Below, in pieces: positions 6,051 to 13,316 of a DNA stretch of 26,106 nt; the stretch's first letter is position 1, and each line of letters starts with the position of its first letter. Made by a program: the position numbers and the translations under genes. The stretch comes from Lachnoclostridium sp. UBA7215 (lineage in GTDB: Bacteria > Bacillota > Clostridia > Lachnospirales > Lachnospiraceae): positions 1 through 26,106 of the forward strand of contig DKUB01000097.1 of NCBI GenBank assembly GCA_002490465.1. The letters are read 5' to 3'. The notes under the pieces are model-generated. The model was not told where the DNA came from, made no database searches, and saw only the letters and a program-made list of their open reading frames with translations.

Positions 6051-6695
6051 ATGTCATTTGACTATAAGAAAGAATACAAAGAATTTTATATGCCAAAAAA
6101 CAAACCGGGTATTGTGGAGATTCCCAGTATGAATTATATTGCAGTCCGCGGCAAAGGGAATCCAAATGAGGAAGAGAGCGACTATAAAAAATCAATCGGC
6201 CTGCTGTATGGTATTGCATTTACTATCAAAATGAGTAAAAAAGGAAATCATCAGATTGAGGGATATTTTGATTACGTTGTCCCGCCCTTGGAGGGCTTCT
6301 GGTGGCAGGAAAATACAGCGGATATTGATTACAGCCGTAAAGAGGATTTCCATTTTATTTCTGTTATCCGGTTGCCGGATTTTGTGACAAAAGCGGATTT
6401 TGAGTGGGCAGTTCAGGAGGCGTCCAGAAAAAAGAAAGAAGATTTTTCAAAAGTGGAATTTCTCACATATAACGAGGGTTTGTGTGTCCAGTGTATGCAT
6501 ATAGGCTCTTATGATGACGAACCGGAAACAATTCAGAGGATGAATGATTTTCTGGCAGAGCAAGGGTATGAAACGGATATTACGGATAAAAGGCTTCATC
6601 ATGAAATTTACCTGAGTGATGCAAGGCGTGTGGCACCTGACAGGTTAAAAACAGTTATAAGACATCCCATTAAGAAGGGAGGAGAGGCAGAATGA
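6051..6695 (+). CDS. GyrI-like small-molecule-binding domain protein
   Basis: The 214-residue protein fits the stand-alone GyrI-like (SOUL/TipAS-type, COG4832-like) family. The N-terminal part reads VEIPSMNYIAVRGKGNPNEE. Then come an aromatic-rich centre (IEGYFDYVVPPLEGFWWQ), a middle LPDFVTKADFEWAVQEASRK segment and a C-terminal repeat of the fold (CVQCMHIGSYDDEPETI, then LHHEIYLSDARR and the end IRHPIKK). Such domains bind hydrophobic or cationic small molecules in a central cleft, and in related proteins they act as drug or ligand sensors. No DNA-binding domain is attached. A GGGGGGAA site precedes the ATG. The stop overlaps the NUDIX start (ATGA), so the genes are coupled. Confidence 0.78.
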   Translation: MSFDYKKEYKEFYMPKNKPGIVEIPSMNYIAVRGKGNPNEEESDYKKSIGLLYGIAFTIKMSKKGNHQIEGYFDYVVPPLEGFWWQENTADIDYSRKEDFHFISVIRLPDFVTKADFEWAVQEASRKKKEDFSKVEFLTYNEGLCVQCMHIGSYDDEPETIQRMNDFLAEQGYETDITDKRLHHEIYLSDARRVAPDRLKTVIRHPIKKGGEAE

Positions 6696-7129
6696 CAGTC
6701 GTAAACTTTTACGAAGAAGCAGAGGACGAACTGCTGAGGTTTGCCGTTATCATAGCGAAAACAGCTGATAAGTTCGTTTTTTGTAAGCACAAAGAAAGAG
6801 ATACTTTAGAGATACCGGGAGGCCACAGGGAGGCGGGGGAGGCGGTTTTTGACACGGCTAAAAGGGAATTGTATGAGGAAACCGGGGCCATTGATTTTGA
6901 TATAAAACCAATTTGTGTGTATTCTGTAATTAAGGAGGGCAATTTTGACGGGCAGGAGAGCTTTGGAATGCTTTATTATGCGGAAATAAAGTCCTTTGAA
7001 GAGGAACTGCACAGTGAGATTGAAAAGATTGTTATAACGGACAAGCTGCCGGAACACTGGACATATCCTGATATACAGCCGCGATTGATTGAGGAGGCAG
7101 AGAAGCGGGGGATATTTGATTCATTATAA
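6692..7129 (+). CDS. NUDIX hydrolase
   Basis: This 145-residue protein carries a Nudix box starting at GGHREAGE and continuing through AKRELYEETGA at about residues 47-69. It matches GX5EX7REUXEEXGU with all acidic metal ligands present; only the final hydrophobic position is Ala. The family cleaves X-linked nucleoside diphosphates. The short single-domain form and the preceding FVFCKHKERDTLEIPGG strand are typical of MutT-like members, but the substrate is unknown. It overlaps the GyrI-like gene by four bases, so both come from one transcript. The C-terminal segment (WTYPDIQPRLIEEAEKRG) is seen in small Firmicutes NUDIX proteins. Confidence 0.9.
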   Translation: MTVVNFYEEAEDELLRFAVIIAKTADKFVFCKHKERDTLEIPGGHREAGEAVFDTAKRELYEETGAIDFDIKPICVYSVIKEGNFDGQESFGMLYYAEIKSFEEELHSEIEKIVITDKLPEHWTYPDIQPRLIEEAEKRGIFDSL

Positions 7130-7157
7130 ATAGAGAACTTATAGAAAGGATGAAATC

Positions 7158-7715
7158 ATGTCTGAAATTTTTAGTGAAAAGAATATGATGCAGATTTTGG
7201 GAAAATATCTTCCGGATGGCGAAACGCTGGAAGCGGGTGTGCATGGTATTGGGCTCGAAGTGAGGATTTCACAGATATTCAAAAATTGTATTATTACAGA
7301 AGACACAATTTTACCAGCTGAAAATGGCGAGGTGTTTCAAGTGAATAAAGGTAAAGTGGCAAAATTTGACGTATATATTGGTATTACGGAAAATTATTTG
7401 ATACTATCCCAATGTGAAATAAACAAATGGTATTATGAAATCAGTGAAATCCAGGATTCAGCCCAAAAGGATGCCACGGAAATCAGCAGCGGTATCTCTC
7501 TGAGAGATGTTGGCACATGCTTTCCGCTGGAAGATGTGCAAAGCTGTGAGATTAAGAAAGTCTGGATGGGTGCGGTCAACTGTACAATTACGATGAAGAA
7601 TGGAAGTTTTCTCAAACTTCAACTGCCGAAACGGGGTGGTCTTGGAGGAGGTATGCCGCATCATGCGGAGTATCGGGAAACAATCCTGGCGCGTCTGGGT
7701 TTTTTAGCTTCATAA
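7158..7715 (+). CDS. Uncharacterised protein, possibly PH-like fold
   Basis: I do not recognise a family for this 185-residue protein. It begins with a helix (SEKNMMQILGKYLPDGETLEAGVH) followed by a run of predicted beta strands (KFDVYIGITENYLILSQCE, then VNCTITMKNGSFLKLQLP) and a Gly-rich turn, GGLGGGMPHH, before a final helix. A helix followed by many strands containing GITxxxLIL is reminiscent of bacterial PH-like domains, but this is only an impression. There is no signal peptide or membrane segment. The ribosome site is AGAAAGGATG. It starts 28 bases after the NUDIX stop and is followed by two further small genes on the same strand, so it may be the first gene of a three-gene set. Confidence 0.55.
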   Translation: MSEIFSEKNMMQILGKYLPDGETLEAGVHGIGLEVRISQIFKNCIITEDTILPAENGEVFQVNKGKVAKFDVYIGITENYLILSQCEINKWYYEISEIQDSAQKDATEISSGISLRDVGTCFPLEDVQSCEIKKVWMGAVNCTITMKNGSFLKLQLPKRGGLGGGMPHHAEYRETILARLGFLAS

Positions 7716-7746
7716 TATGATTGTTTGGATAAAGGGGGACAGATAT

Positions 7747-8073
7747 ATGAAAAAATTTGACGCAGATTACAAAATGCTTGATGATATGTATAAGGATGAT
7801 TATTTTCCTGATTTTCTGGTAGATAAAATCAAGGGGTTAATCCAGAAAGTCATTGAAGTTTTAGAGACGGGAGAAAGAAATTTAGAAACGATACAAAATG
7901 CATTTGATAAAATGACATTGGCAATTAATGATCTGCAGGAAGAATTTGAAGATAATGACAGCGAATTGGAGACGGGTGCCAGAGAGAGCATCGGCGAAAC
8001 GGTTGCGTATATTCTGAACTGGTTTGACATTAATATGGATGTGGAAGATGCTATAGGCGAACGTGATTGGTGA
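7747..8073 (+). CDS. Small acidic protein, probable DUF5713 family
   Basis: ATG 7747 is preferred because AAAGGGGGAC sits just upstream. An in-frame ATG at 7717 has no ribosome site. The 108-residue, strongly acidic, all-helical product reads KKFDADYKMLDDMYKDDYFP, then LVDKIKGLIQKVIEVLE, LAINDLQEEFEDNDSELE, and ends with DINMDVEDAIGERDW. The YKDDYFPDFLVDKIK start, the DLQEEFE block and the terminal RDW are features I associate with DUF5713, a family of unknown function. It lies between an uncharacterised gene and a small membrane protein with short gaps. Confidence 0.6.
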   Translation: MKKFDADYKMLDDMYKDDYFPDFLVDKIKGLIQKVIEVLETGERNLETIQNAFDKMTLAINDLQEEFEDNDSELETGARESIGETVAYILNWFDINMDVEDAIGERDW

Positions 8074-8084
8074 GGGAGAATTAT

Positions 8085-8426
8085 ATGACAACAGCATCAT
8101 ACATAATTACATTTATCATTTATCTTATAGTAGCAGCAATTATGATAGGGATAGGAATTTCCCAGTTACGGAGCACATTGCCGGTTGGTTTTTATTCGGG
8201 AGAGAAACCGCCAAAAGCAGATGAGCTGACGGATGTACAGGCGTGGAATAAAAAACATGGCATGATGTGGCTGATATATGGAATCGTAATAATTCTTTCC
8301 TATTTTGTGGGATATGTTATTGGAGACAGTATTTTATGTATTATCCCATATTGTGGAGGGCTATTAGTGCCGATTATTATTATGATTTGGTATCATCACA
8401 GATTAATCAGAAGGTATAAGAGATAG
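8085..8426 (+). CDS. Small membrane protein, possibly SdpI-like
   Basis: ATG 8085 follows GAGGGAG by about 6 bases; upstream in-frame codons lack this. The 113-residue product has an N-terminal membrane helix (about residues 5-27), a conserved-looking soluble linker (PVGFYSGEKPPKADEL, then DVQAWNKKHGMMW) and two more hydrophobic helices (LIYGIVIILSYFVGYVIG; IIPYCGGLLVPIIIMIWYHH), ending in basic residues (RLIRRYKR). The linker with Trp, Asn and Lys-His near a helix recalls the C-terminal unit of SdpI-type proteins, but the match is weak. The stop is only three bases from the stop of the convergent antitoxin gene, with no terminator between them. Confidence 0.6.
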   Translation: MTTASYIITFIIYLIVAAIMIGIGISQLRSTLPVGFYSGEKPPKADELTDVQAWNKKHGMMWLIYGIVIILSYFVGYVIGDSILCIIPYCGGLLVPIIIMIWYHHRLIRRYKR

Positions 8427-8429
8427 ACA

Positions 8430-8693
8430 TCACTGTTTACGGCGGCCCCTAATGTCAGACATAGCATTTGAAAAAGACTTTGTTTTGCCTTCTTCAATAT
8501 CATCTAAGCCTTCTTTTATCAGACCATATAATTCAAAACGGCTGGTAAGTGCCTCGTAAGTTTCAATGCTCATAACTGCAAGGTCACCTTTTCCATTTTT
8601 TGTGATGAAAACCGGTTCAGAATAAGTGTGGCAGAAATTGGAAATGTCATTGTAATTATTCCGAAGGTCGGCGCTCGATTTAATAGTTGGCAT
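8430..8693 (-). CDS. Phd/YefM-family antitoxin, no adjacent toxin
   Basis: The 87-residue protein begins MPTIKSSADLRNNYNDISNF and continues EPVFITKNGKGDLAVMSIE, the classic Phd/YefM DNA-binding fold. The C-terminal residues (about 58-87: GLIKEGLDDIEEGKTKSF) are the usual toxin-binding tail. An AAGGAGG site precedes the ATG. No toxin ORF follows: the gene runs straight into the convergent membrane-protein gene. Toxin loss, a toxin elsewhere in the genome, or a solitary regulator are the options. The promoter is near consensus and covered by a 14-bp perfect inverted repeat, so autorepression probably persists. Confidence 0.85.
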   Translation of the reverse strand: MPTIKSSADLRNNYNDISNFCHTYSEPVFITKNGKGDLAVMSIETYEALTSRFELYGLIKEGLDDIEEGKTKSFSNAMSDIRGRRKQ

Positions 8694-8708
8694 ATAAAAA
8701 CCTCCTTT

Positions 8709-8748
8709 TCAATAACAAAATTATACACAAATTTTGTTATTGAGTCAA
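8709..8748 (-). promoter_or_regulatory. Antitoxin promoter covered by a 14-bp perfect operator
   Basis: On the minus strand, -35 TTGACT (8743-8748) and -10 TATAAT (8720-8725) are exactly 17 bases apart. The perfect inverted repeat TCAATAACAAAATT (8709-8722) / AATTTTGTTATTGA (8730-8743), with a 7-base spacer, spans the spacer and the -10. Confidence 0.85.
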
Positions 8749-8973
8749 ATAGTAACTGGAATAAAAGTCGATCAAAAGCTTAAGACAGGAGCAACAAAAG
8801 GATATCCGGCATTGAAGGGGCATGAAAGGAATTGAGAGCTGTCGGGGAAATGTAAAGTGCCAAGTGACAGTGCGCATAGAAAAAGCCCATAACAGTTGGT
8901 GGTTTTATGAGCTGATTTGTATAACAATAGACATAAAGAAAATATTGTATATACAGTGCACGGAGGTAGTGTT
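8749..8973. other. Intergenic region between divergent antitoxin and XRE genes
   Basis: About 225 bases without a supported gene. A weak dyad, ACAATA (8924-8929) and TATTGT (8943-8948), lies 25-50 bases before the XRE start and could be its operator. No convincing promoter hexamers or terminator were identified. Confidence 0.4.
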
Positions 8974-9708
8974 ATGAGTTTAGGGAAGAATATTCAGTTT
9001 TTACGAAAGCAAAAGAAAATCACACAGGAACAGCTGGCGGAGGAAATGTCTGTTTCCCGTCAGACCGTTTCCAAATGGGAGGCAGATGAAATTGTTCCCG
9101 AATTAGATAAAATTATTATATTAAGTGATATGTTTTCCTGTAAACTGGATGATCTGGTTCGGGAAAATCTAATGAGTGGTGATGAAGTTTACTCGGAAGT
9201 TACAATAAAAAATGTAAAAGGATTCCGCATGGCGCGATATGTTATGATAACGCCGAATCCGGAAGATGATGTGAGCAGATACATGGACGAGTGGGCAACG
9301 CGGTCAGGTCTGCTTACAATAAATCCGAATGCAAAAAAAATTGGATGGGATTTTCCATGGGTTCCCTTTGAATTACAGAATCGGTTTGGATTGCATGGGT
9401 ATGTATCCGCTTATGTTCTTCCGGATGGTTTTGAGACAGACTGCCCTGGTGTAGAATATGGTGTTCAGGATACGGCGGATTATGCAATGATTACTGTATA
9501 TGACCCTTTTGCAGAGTATGAGCGTATTCGAAAGGGATATAAGAAAATTTTGGAGTATTTACAGGCAAATGCCTTTAAAGAAAAACCAAAAGAGGGTGCC
9601 CTCTCCTGTTTTGAATATGTTTATGAAAAGAACAGCAGGACTTGTATGGATGTATATATGCATGTAGACAGTGTTACGAAAACAGCGGCATTTACCAATT
9701 TTTCATAA
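8974..9708 (+). CDS. XRE-type regulator with GyrI-like effector domain
   Basis: ATG 8974 follows CGGAGGTAG; upstream in-frame codons lack a site. The 244-residue protein has a standard Cro/C1 HTH at residues ~1-60 (GKNIQFLRKQKKITQEQLAE, then SVSRQTVSKWEADE). The C-terminal ~170 residues look like a GyrI-like / AraC-effector-binding domain (VKGFRMARYVMITPNPEDD; HGYVSAYVLPDGFETDCPG; ADYAMITVYDPFAEYERI). This suggests a cytoplasmic one-component regulator that responds to a small molecule. Likely targets are itself or the downstream DUF6440/esterase genes. It is the second GyrI-type domain in the window. The product ends at 9708, and a separate promoter follows. Confidence 0.82.
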   Translation: MSLGKNIQFLRKQKKITQEQLAEEMSVSRQTVSKWEADEIVPELDKIIILSDMFSCKLDDLVRENLMSGDEVYSEVTIKNVKGFRMARYVMITPNPEDDVSRYMDEWATRSGLLTINPNAKKIGWDFPWVPFELQNRFGLHGYVSAYVLPDGFETDCPGVEYGVQDTADYAMITVYDPFAEYERIRKGYKKILEYLQANAFKEKPKEGALSCFEYVYEKNSRTCMDVYMHVDSVTKTAAFTNFS

Positions 9709-9741
9709 ATTGAAAATTTTTTATGGATGGGAAAGTGCAGC

Positions 9742-9769
9742 TTGACAATGGAATGCATTCACTTATTAC
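9742..9769 (+). promoter_or_regulatory. Candidate promoter of the DUF6440 gene
   Basis: A perfect -35 TTGACA (9742-9747) and a 4/6 -10 TATTAC (9764-9769) are 16 bases apart. Transcription would start a few bases before the hairpin at 9781. Confidence 0.45.
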
Positions 9770-9780
9770 GAAAAAAAGGA

Positions 9781-9823
9781 AACAGCCAACATTGTATTTT
9801 TGCAAAAGAAGGCTGTTCTTTTT
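9781..9823 (+). terminator. Hairpin with T-run (terminator or attenuator)
   Basis: AACAGCC (9781-9787) pairs with GGCTGTT (9811-9817), followed by C and five Ts. The loop can form an inner TTG/CAA hairpin. It lies after the XRE gene and 36 bases before the DUF6440 start, so it could end the XRE transcript or attenuate the next one. Confidence 0.65.
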
Positions 9824-9859
9824 ATTTTCAAACAAATAAAATATTGGAGGTAACAAAAA

Positions 9860-10051
9860 ATGGCAAAGAGAGAAGAACGATTTGTAGAAATACACAAAGA
9901 GGGTTCGGGATTAAAAGATGCGGGTACAAAGACATTGTTTGTGGACAAAGAAACAGGGGTAACTTACCTGGCGTGGAAAAGCGGATATGGCGCCGGTATA
10001 ACGCCATTGCTGGATGCAGAAGGAAAAGTTGTAATTACAAAACTTTTGTAG
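9860..10051 (+). CDS. Small DUF6440-type protein
   Basis: The 63-residue product contains RFVEIHKEGSGLKD, then KTLFVDKETGVTYLAWKSGY and GAGITPLLDAEGKVVITK. The VDKETGVxYL-(8)-G-G-TPLLDxxGKPV pattern is characteristic of the small DUF6440 family, whose function is unknown. The protein is probably a short all-beta domain. TTGGAGG precedes the ATG at the correct distance. The gene lies between a regulator and an SGNH esterase and has its own promoter and leader hairpin. The stop codon sits inside one of the clustered TTACAAAA-type motifs. Confidence 0.75.
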   Translation: MAKREERFVEIHKEGSGLKDAGTKTLFVDKETGVTYLAWKSGYGAGITPLLDAEGKVVITKLL

Positions 10052-10085
10052 TAGAATAAATTTTGTAACAAAAAAATTACAAAAT
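10035..10085. repeat. Cluster of TTACAAAA motifs in both orientations
   Basis: TTACAAAA occurs at 10035-10042 and 10077-10084. Its complement TTTTGTAA is at 10061-10068, and TTTTGTA is at 10044-10050. They form two adjacent palindromes, one with a one-base centre and one with an 8-base A-rich centre, just before the esterase gene. Possible operator pair. Confidence 0.5.
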
Positions 10086-10127
10086 AAAAAGAAAATGCGC
10101 AGAAATGCAGCAGGAATGAGGGGAAAG

Positions 10128-11825
10128 ATGAAAGGACCAGTTGCACCAAAAGATCCAACGGATAAAAGGCCTTGTCTGTATGTGGTTTTGGACAAGACAA
10201 TATCCGGGACAAAAGAGAAAGACGGCGTATGCCGCGATTATGTGTACTTAGAGGGGCGAATAAAGGACCAGGTAAAATTCACATCCGGTGACATTGAGGA
10301 GGATATTCTTGAGATGCTGCCGCGGATGGAGACATTCCGCCAGCTGGTACATAGTGTAGGGGTAAGTGTAAACGCATTGGAAACGGAAGACCGCGGGGAT
10401 GAGGTAGAGTTTCAGTTCCAGTGTTATGGAAAGACTGATAAGTATACGACTGGTACAATCATGGAAATGACATGTCCATGTAACGGGGAAGAAATGGTAG
10501 TGGCAGTAGATGCTTATCCGGTAAATAAGGATGATGACCAGTTTGGGTCGTTTAACTTTATTTTTCCAAAAGAAAACCGCAATATGTCGCTGACAGTGAA
10601 ATTTTATCTGAATGATGGTTATGAGGTGCCGGAAATTCAGGTGGACCCGCCAGTGGCCTTTGATACGCAGGAATATCAGGACATGATTGCAGATTCTCTT
10701 GTATCAACCGGGAATAATTATCGCCTGAAAAAGGTGATAGAAAAAGCAAAGCGCGGTGAGGAAGTAACTCTGGCGTATATCGGAGGCTCCATCACACAGG
10801 GAGCCGGGGCTAAGCCTATTAATACGCACTGCTATGCGTATCGGTCTTATCAGGCTTTCTGCCAGATGTTTGCCCCGGAGGATGCCGGACATATCCATTA
10901 TGTAAAGGCCGGAGTAGGGGGAACTCCGTCAGAGCTTGGAATGATCCGCTATGACAGGGATGTTACAGAGGATGGCAGGGTTGTGCCGGATTTGGTTGTC
11001 ATTGAGTTTGCTGTGAATGATGAGGGGGATGAGACAAAGGGTATATGCTTTGAAAGCCTTGTAAGAAAGGTTTTGGAGGCGCCGAATGAGCCGGCTGTTT
11101 TGCTGAATTTTGCCGTGTTCATGAACGACCAGAACCTTCAGACGAGGCTGCAGCCAATCGGTGAGCGGTATGAACTGCCGATGGTCAGTGTGAAAGATGC
11201 GATTGTTCCGCAGTTCGAAAAGAGCAATGTGATAACAAAGCGTCAGTATTTTTATGATATTTATCACCCCACCAATGACGGACACCGCATTATGGCAGAT
11301 TGTATTGCCAATTTGTTCGACGTGGTAGATAAAGAGGATATGGCGTGGGAGGATATTTCCATGGACAAAGAGCCGGTATACGGCATTCAGTTCAAGGATA
11401 TTGTGCGTTTTGATAGGAAAGATGCAGAGCAGTATGCAGAGATTACTCAGCTGGGATATGGTGCTAAAGATACAGAGATACAATACGTTGAGCGGAATAT
11501 GGATTTAACACCATCGCCGGAGTTCGCAGATAACTGGATGAATGACGGCACAGTTAAAAATGCAGAGTTCCGGATGAAAATCACCTGTAAAAATCTTGTG
11601 GCGGTGATTAAGGATTCCGGTTCATCCGAATTTGGGACAGCAGACATTCTTGTGGATGGGAAATTAGTAAAAAGCATCAATCCATTAGATAATGGATGGG
11701 CGCACTGTAACCCACAAATTATAATTGATGAAAAAGAATCCGCAGAGCATGAGGTGCTCTTTCGAATGAAAAACGGGGATGAGGGGAAAAGGTTCACCAT
11801 TCTTGGTTTTGGGGTTACGGCATAA
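10128..11825 (+). CDS. SGNH/GDSL hydrolase, probable carbohydrate esterase
   Basis: ATG 10128 is chosen because GAGGGG lies directly before it; ATG 10095 in the same frame has a poor site. The ~565-residue protein has an N-terminal ~200-residue beta-rich part, a central SGNH domain and a C-terminal ~150-residue part. The SGNH blocks are visible: YIGGSITQGAG (catalytic Ser, near residue 221), KAGVGGTPSELG (Gly), EFAVNDEGD (Asn) and DIYHPTNDGH (Asp-x-x-His). No signal peptide is seen, so a cytoplasmic enzyme that deacetylates imported oligosaccharides is likely, as for other multi-domain SGNH esterases of gut Firmicutes. The gene ends 23 bases before tgt with no terminator between them. Confidence 0.82.
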   Translation: MKGPVAPKDPTDKRPCLYVVLDKTISGTKEKDGVCRDYVYLEGRIKDQVKFTSGDIEEDILEMLPRMETFRQLVHSVGVSVNALETEDRGDEVEFQFQCYGKTDKYTTGTIMEMTCPCNGEEMVVAVDAYPVNKDDDQFGSFNFIFPKENRNMSLTVKFYLNDGYEVPEIQVDPPVAFDTQEYQDMIADSLVSTGNNYRLKKVIEKAKRGEEVTLAYIGGSITQGAGAKPINTHCYAYRSYQAFCQMFAPEDAGHIHYVKAGVGGTPSELGMIRYDRDVTEDGRVVPDLVVIEFAVNDEGDETKGICFESLVRKVLEAPNEPAVLLNFAVFMNDQNLQTRLQPIGERYELPMVSVKDAIVPQFEKSNVITKRQYFYDIYHPTNDGHRIMADCIANLFDVVDKEDMAWEDISMDKEPVYGIQFKDIVRFDRKDAEQYAEITQLGYGAKDTEIQYVERNMDLTPSPEFADNWMNDGTVKNAEFRMKITCKNLVAVIKDSGSSEFGTADILVDGKLVKSINPLDNGWAHCNPQIIIDEKESAEHEVLFRMKNGDEGKRFTILGFGVTA

Positions 11826-11848
11826 CAGAGGCAGGTTGAAAAATTCGT

Positions 11849-12985
11849 ATGTACAAATTACTGAACCGGGACGGCCGGGCAAAAAGAGGGCGTTTATTTA
11901 CGCCTCACGGTGTTATTGAAACGCCGGTATTTATGAATGTAGGGACGGCAGCCGCCATTAAGGGTGCCGTTTCTTCCGTGGATTTATATGAGATCGGAAC
12001 GCAGGTGGAGCTCTCGAATACTTATCATCTCCATGTGCGTCCGGGAGATACCATTGTTAAAAAGCTGGGCGGTCTGCATCGGTTTATGAACTGGGACCGT
12101 CCCATTCTTACAGACTCCGGGGGGTTTCAGGTTTTTTCTCTGGCAGAGCTTCGCAAAATTAAAGAAGAGGGCGTTTATTTTCATTCCCATGTCGATGGAA
12201 GAAAAATATTCATGGGGCCGGAGGAGAGCATGCAGATTCAATCCAATCTGGCGTCAACAATTGCCATGGCGTTTGATGAGTGTCCGCCTCATCCTGCTAC
12301 AAGGGAGTATATGCAGCAATCTGTGGACCGCACGACACGCTGGCTTGTACGGTGTAAAGAAGAGATGGAGAGGCTGAATGCGCTGCCGGATACTATTAAT
12401 AAAGAGCAGATGCTGTTTGGCATTAACCAGGGAGGAACCTTTGAGGATATCCGGATTCGTCACGCTGAGGAAATCCGGGAACTGCATTTGGATGGCTATG
12501 CACTTGGGGGTCTTGCTGTCGGAGAGAGCCACGAGGAAATGTATCATATTCTGGATGTCACCGTGCCCTGTCTGCCTGTGGATAAGCCGGTTTATCTGAT
12601 GGGGGTAGGGACACCGGCCAATATTCTGGAGAGCGTAGAGCGCGGCGTGGACTTTTTTGACTGTGTGTATCCGGCGAGAAACGGAAGGCATGGACATGCC
12701 TATACGAACGCAGGGAAATTAAATTTAAAAAATGCAAAATATGAACTGGATGACCGGCCGATTGAGGAAGGATGCGGATGTCCGACATGTAAACATTACA
12801 GCCGGGCTTATATACGCCACCTTTTAAAAGCAAAAGAAATGCTGGGACTTCGATTATTAGTCTTGCATAATCTCTATTTTTATAATACAATGATGGAAGA
12901 AATCCGGGAAGCAATCGAACAGCACACATTTTCCGAGTATAAGAGAAAAAAGCTGGAACGTATGAAATCCGGTGACAATTTATAA
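11849..12985 (+). CDS. tgt: tRNA-guanine transglycosylase
   Basis: The 378-residue enzyme exchanges guanine-34 in GUN anticodons for a queuine precursor (preQ1 in bacteria). The sequence shows DSGGFQVFS with the base-binding Asp (D89), DECPPH (D143), GINQGGTF, GGLAVGES and the nucleophile in FDCVYPARNGR (D271). The zinc site is C309-x-C311-x2-C314 with H340 in LLVLHNLYFY. All catalytic and metal residues are present and the length is normal. The start is supported by the usual YKLLxxDGRAKRG opening, though its ribosome site (AGAGGCAGG) is somewhat distant. It is followed by yajC, a conserved neighbour, 20 bases downstream. Co-transcription with the upstream esterase is possible because no terminator lies between them. 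Confidence 0.97.
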   Translation: MYKLLNRDGRAKRGRLFTPHGVIETPVFMNVGTAAAIKGAVSSVDLYEIGTQVELSNTYHLHVRPGDTIVKKLGGLHRFMNWDRPILTDSGGFQVFSLAELRKIKEEGVYFHSHVDGRKIFMGPEESMQIQSNLASTIAMAFDECPPHPATREYMQQSVDRTTRWLVRCKEEMERLNALPDTINKEQMLFGINQGGTFEDIRIRHAEEIRELHLDGYALGGLAVGESHEEMYHILDVTVPCLPVDKPVYLMGVGTPANILESVERGVDFFDCVYPARNGRHGHAYTNAGKLNLKNAKYELDDRPIEEGCGCPTCKHYSRAYIRHLLKAKEMLGLRLLVLHNLYFYNTMMEEIREAIEQHTFSEYKRKKLERMKSGDNL

Positions 12986-13005
12986 GATTTGGGAGGCAAA
13001 TTTTT

Positions 13006-13287
13006 ATGCAAGGTATGAATATGGTCAGCATTATCATTCTTTATGCGGTTATTATCGGTGCATTCTATTTTATAGCAATCCGCCCGCAGAAGAAAAAAGA
13101 AAAAGAACATCAGGCACTGGTAAGCGCTGTTGCCGTGGGAGACAGTATTCTCACAACGTCCGGTTTTTACGGTGTCGTAATTGATATGACGGATGATGTT
13201 GTAATAGTAGAGTTTGGAAGTAATAAAAACTGCCGCATTCCGATGCAGAAAGCGGCAATTGTCGAAGTTGACAAGGCGGGTGAATAG
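13006..13287 (+). CDS. yajC: Sec translocase accessory subunit YajC
   Basis: This 93-residue protein has one N-terminal membrane helix (about residues 6-24, IIILYAVIIGAFYFIAI) followed by the diagnostic RPQKKKEKEHQ. The small cytoplasmic domain contains VGDSILTTSGFYGVVID and a VIVEFG strand. YajC associates with SecDF and YidC during membrane insertion and secretion. GGGAGGC precedes the ATG. Its place right after tgt matches the common tgt-yajC arrangement; secD/secF are not seen next to it here. Confidence 0.96.
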   Translation: MQGMNMVSIIILYAVIIGAFYFIAIRPQKKKEKEHQALVSAVAVGDSILTTSGFYGVVIDMTDDVVIVEFGSNKNCRIPMQKAAIVEVDKAGE

Positions 13288-13316
13288 TTTCCCGCCATAT
13301 AGAAGCGGAGGTAGGT

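Noticed and set aside
9727..10059. 110-codon frame overlapping the DUF6440 gene
   Set aside because: No ribosome site, unlikely composition, and it overlaps a small gene with a recognisable family and a good ribosome site.
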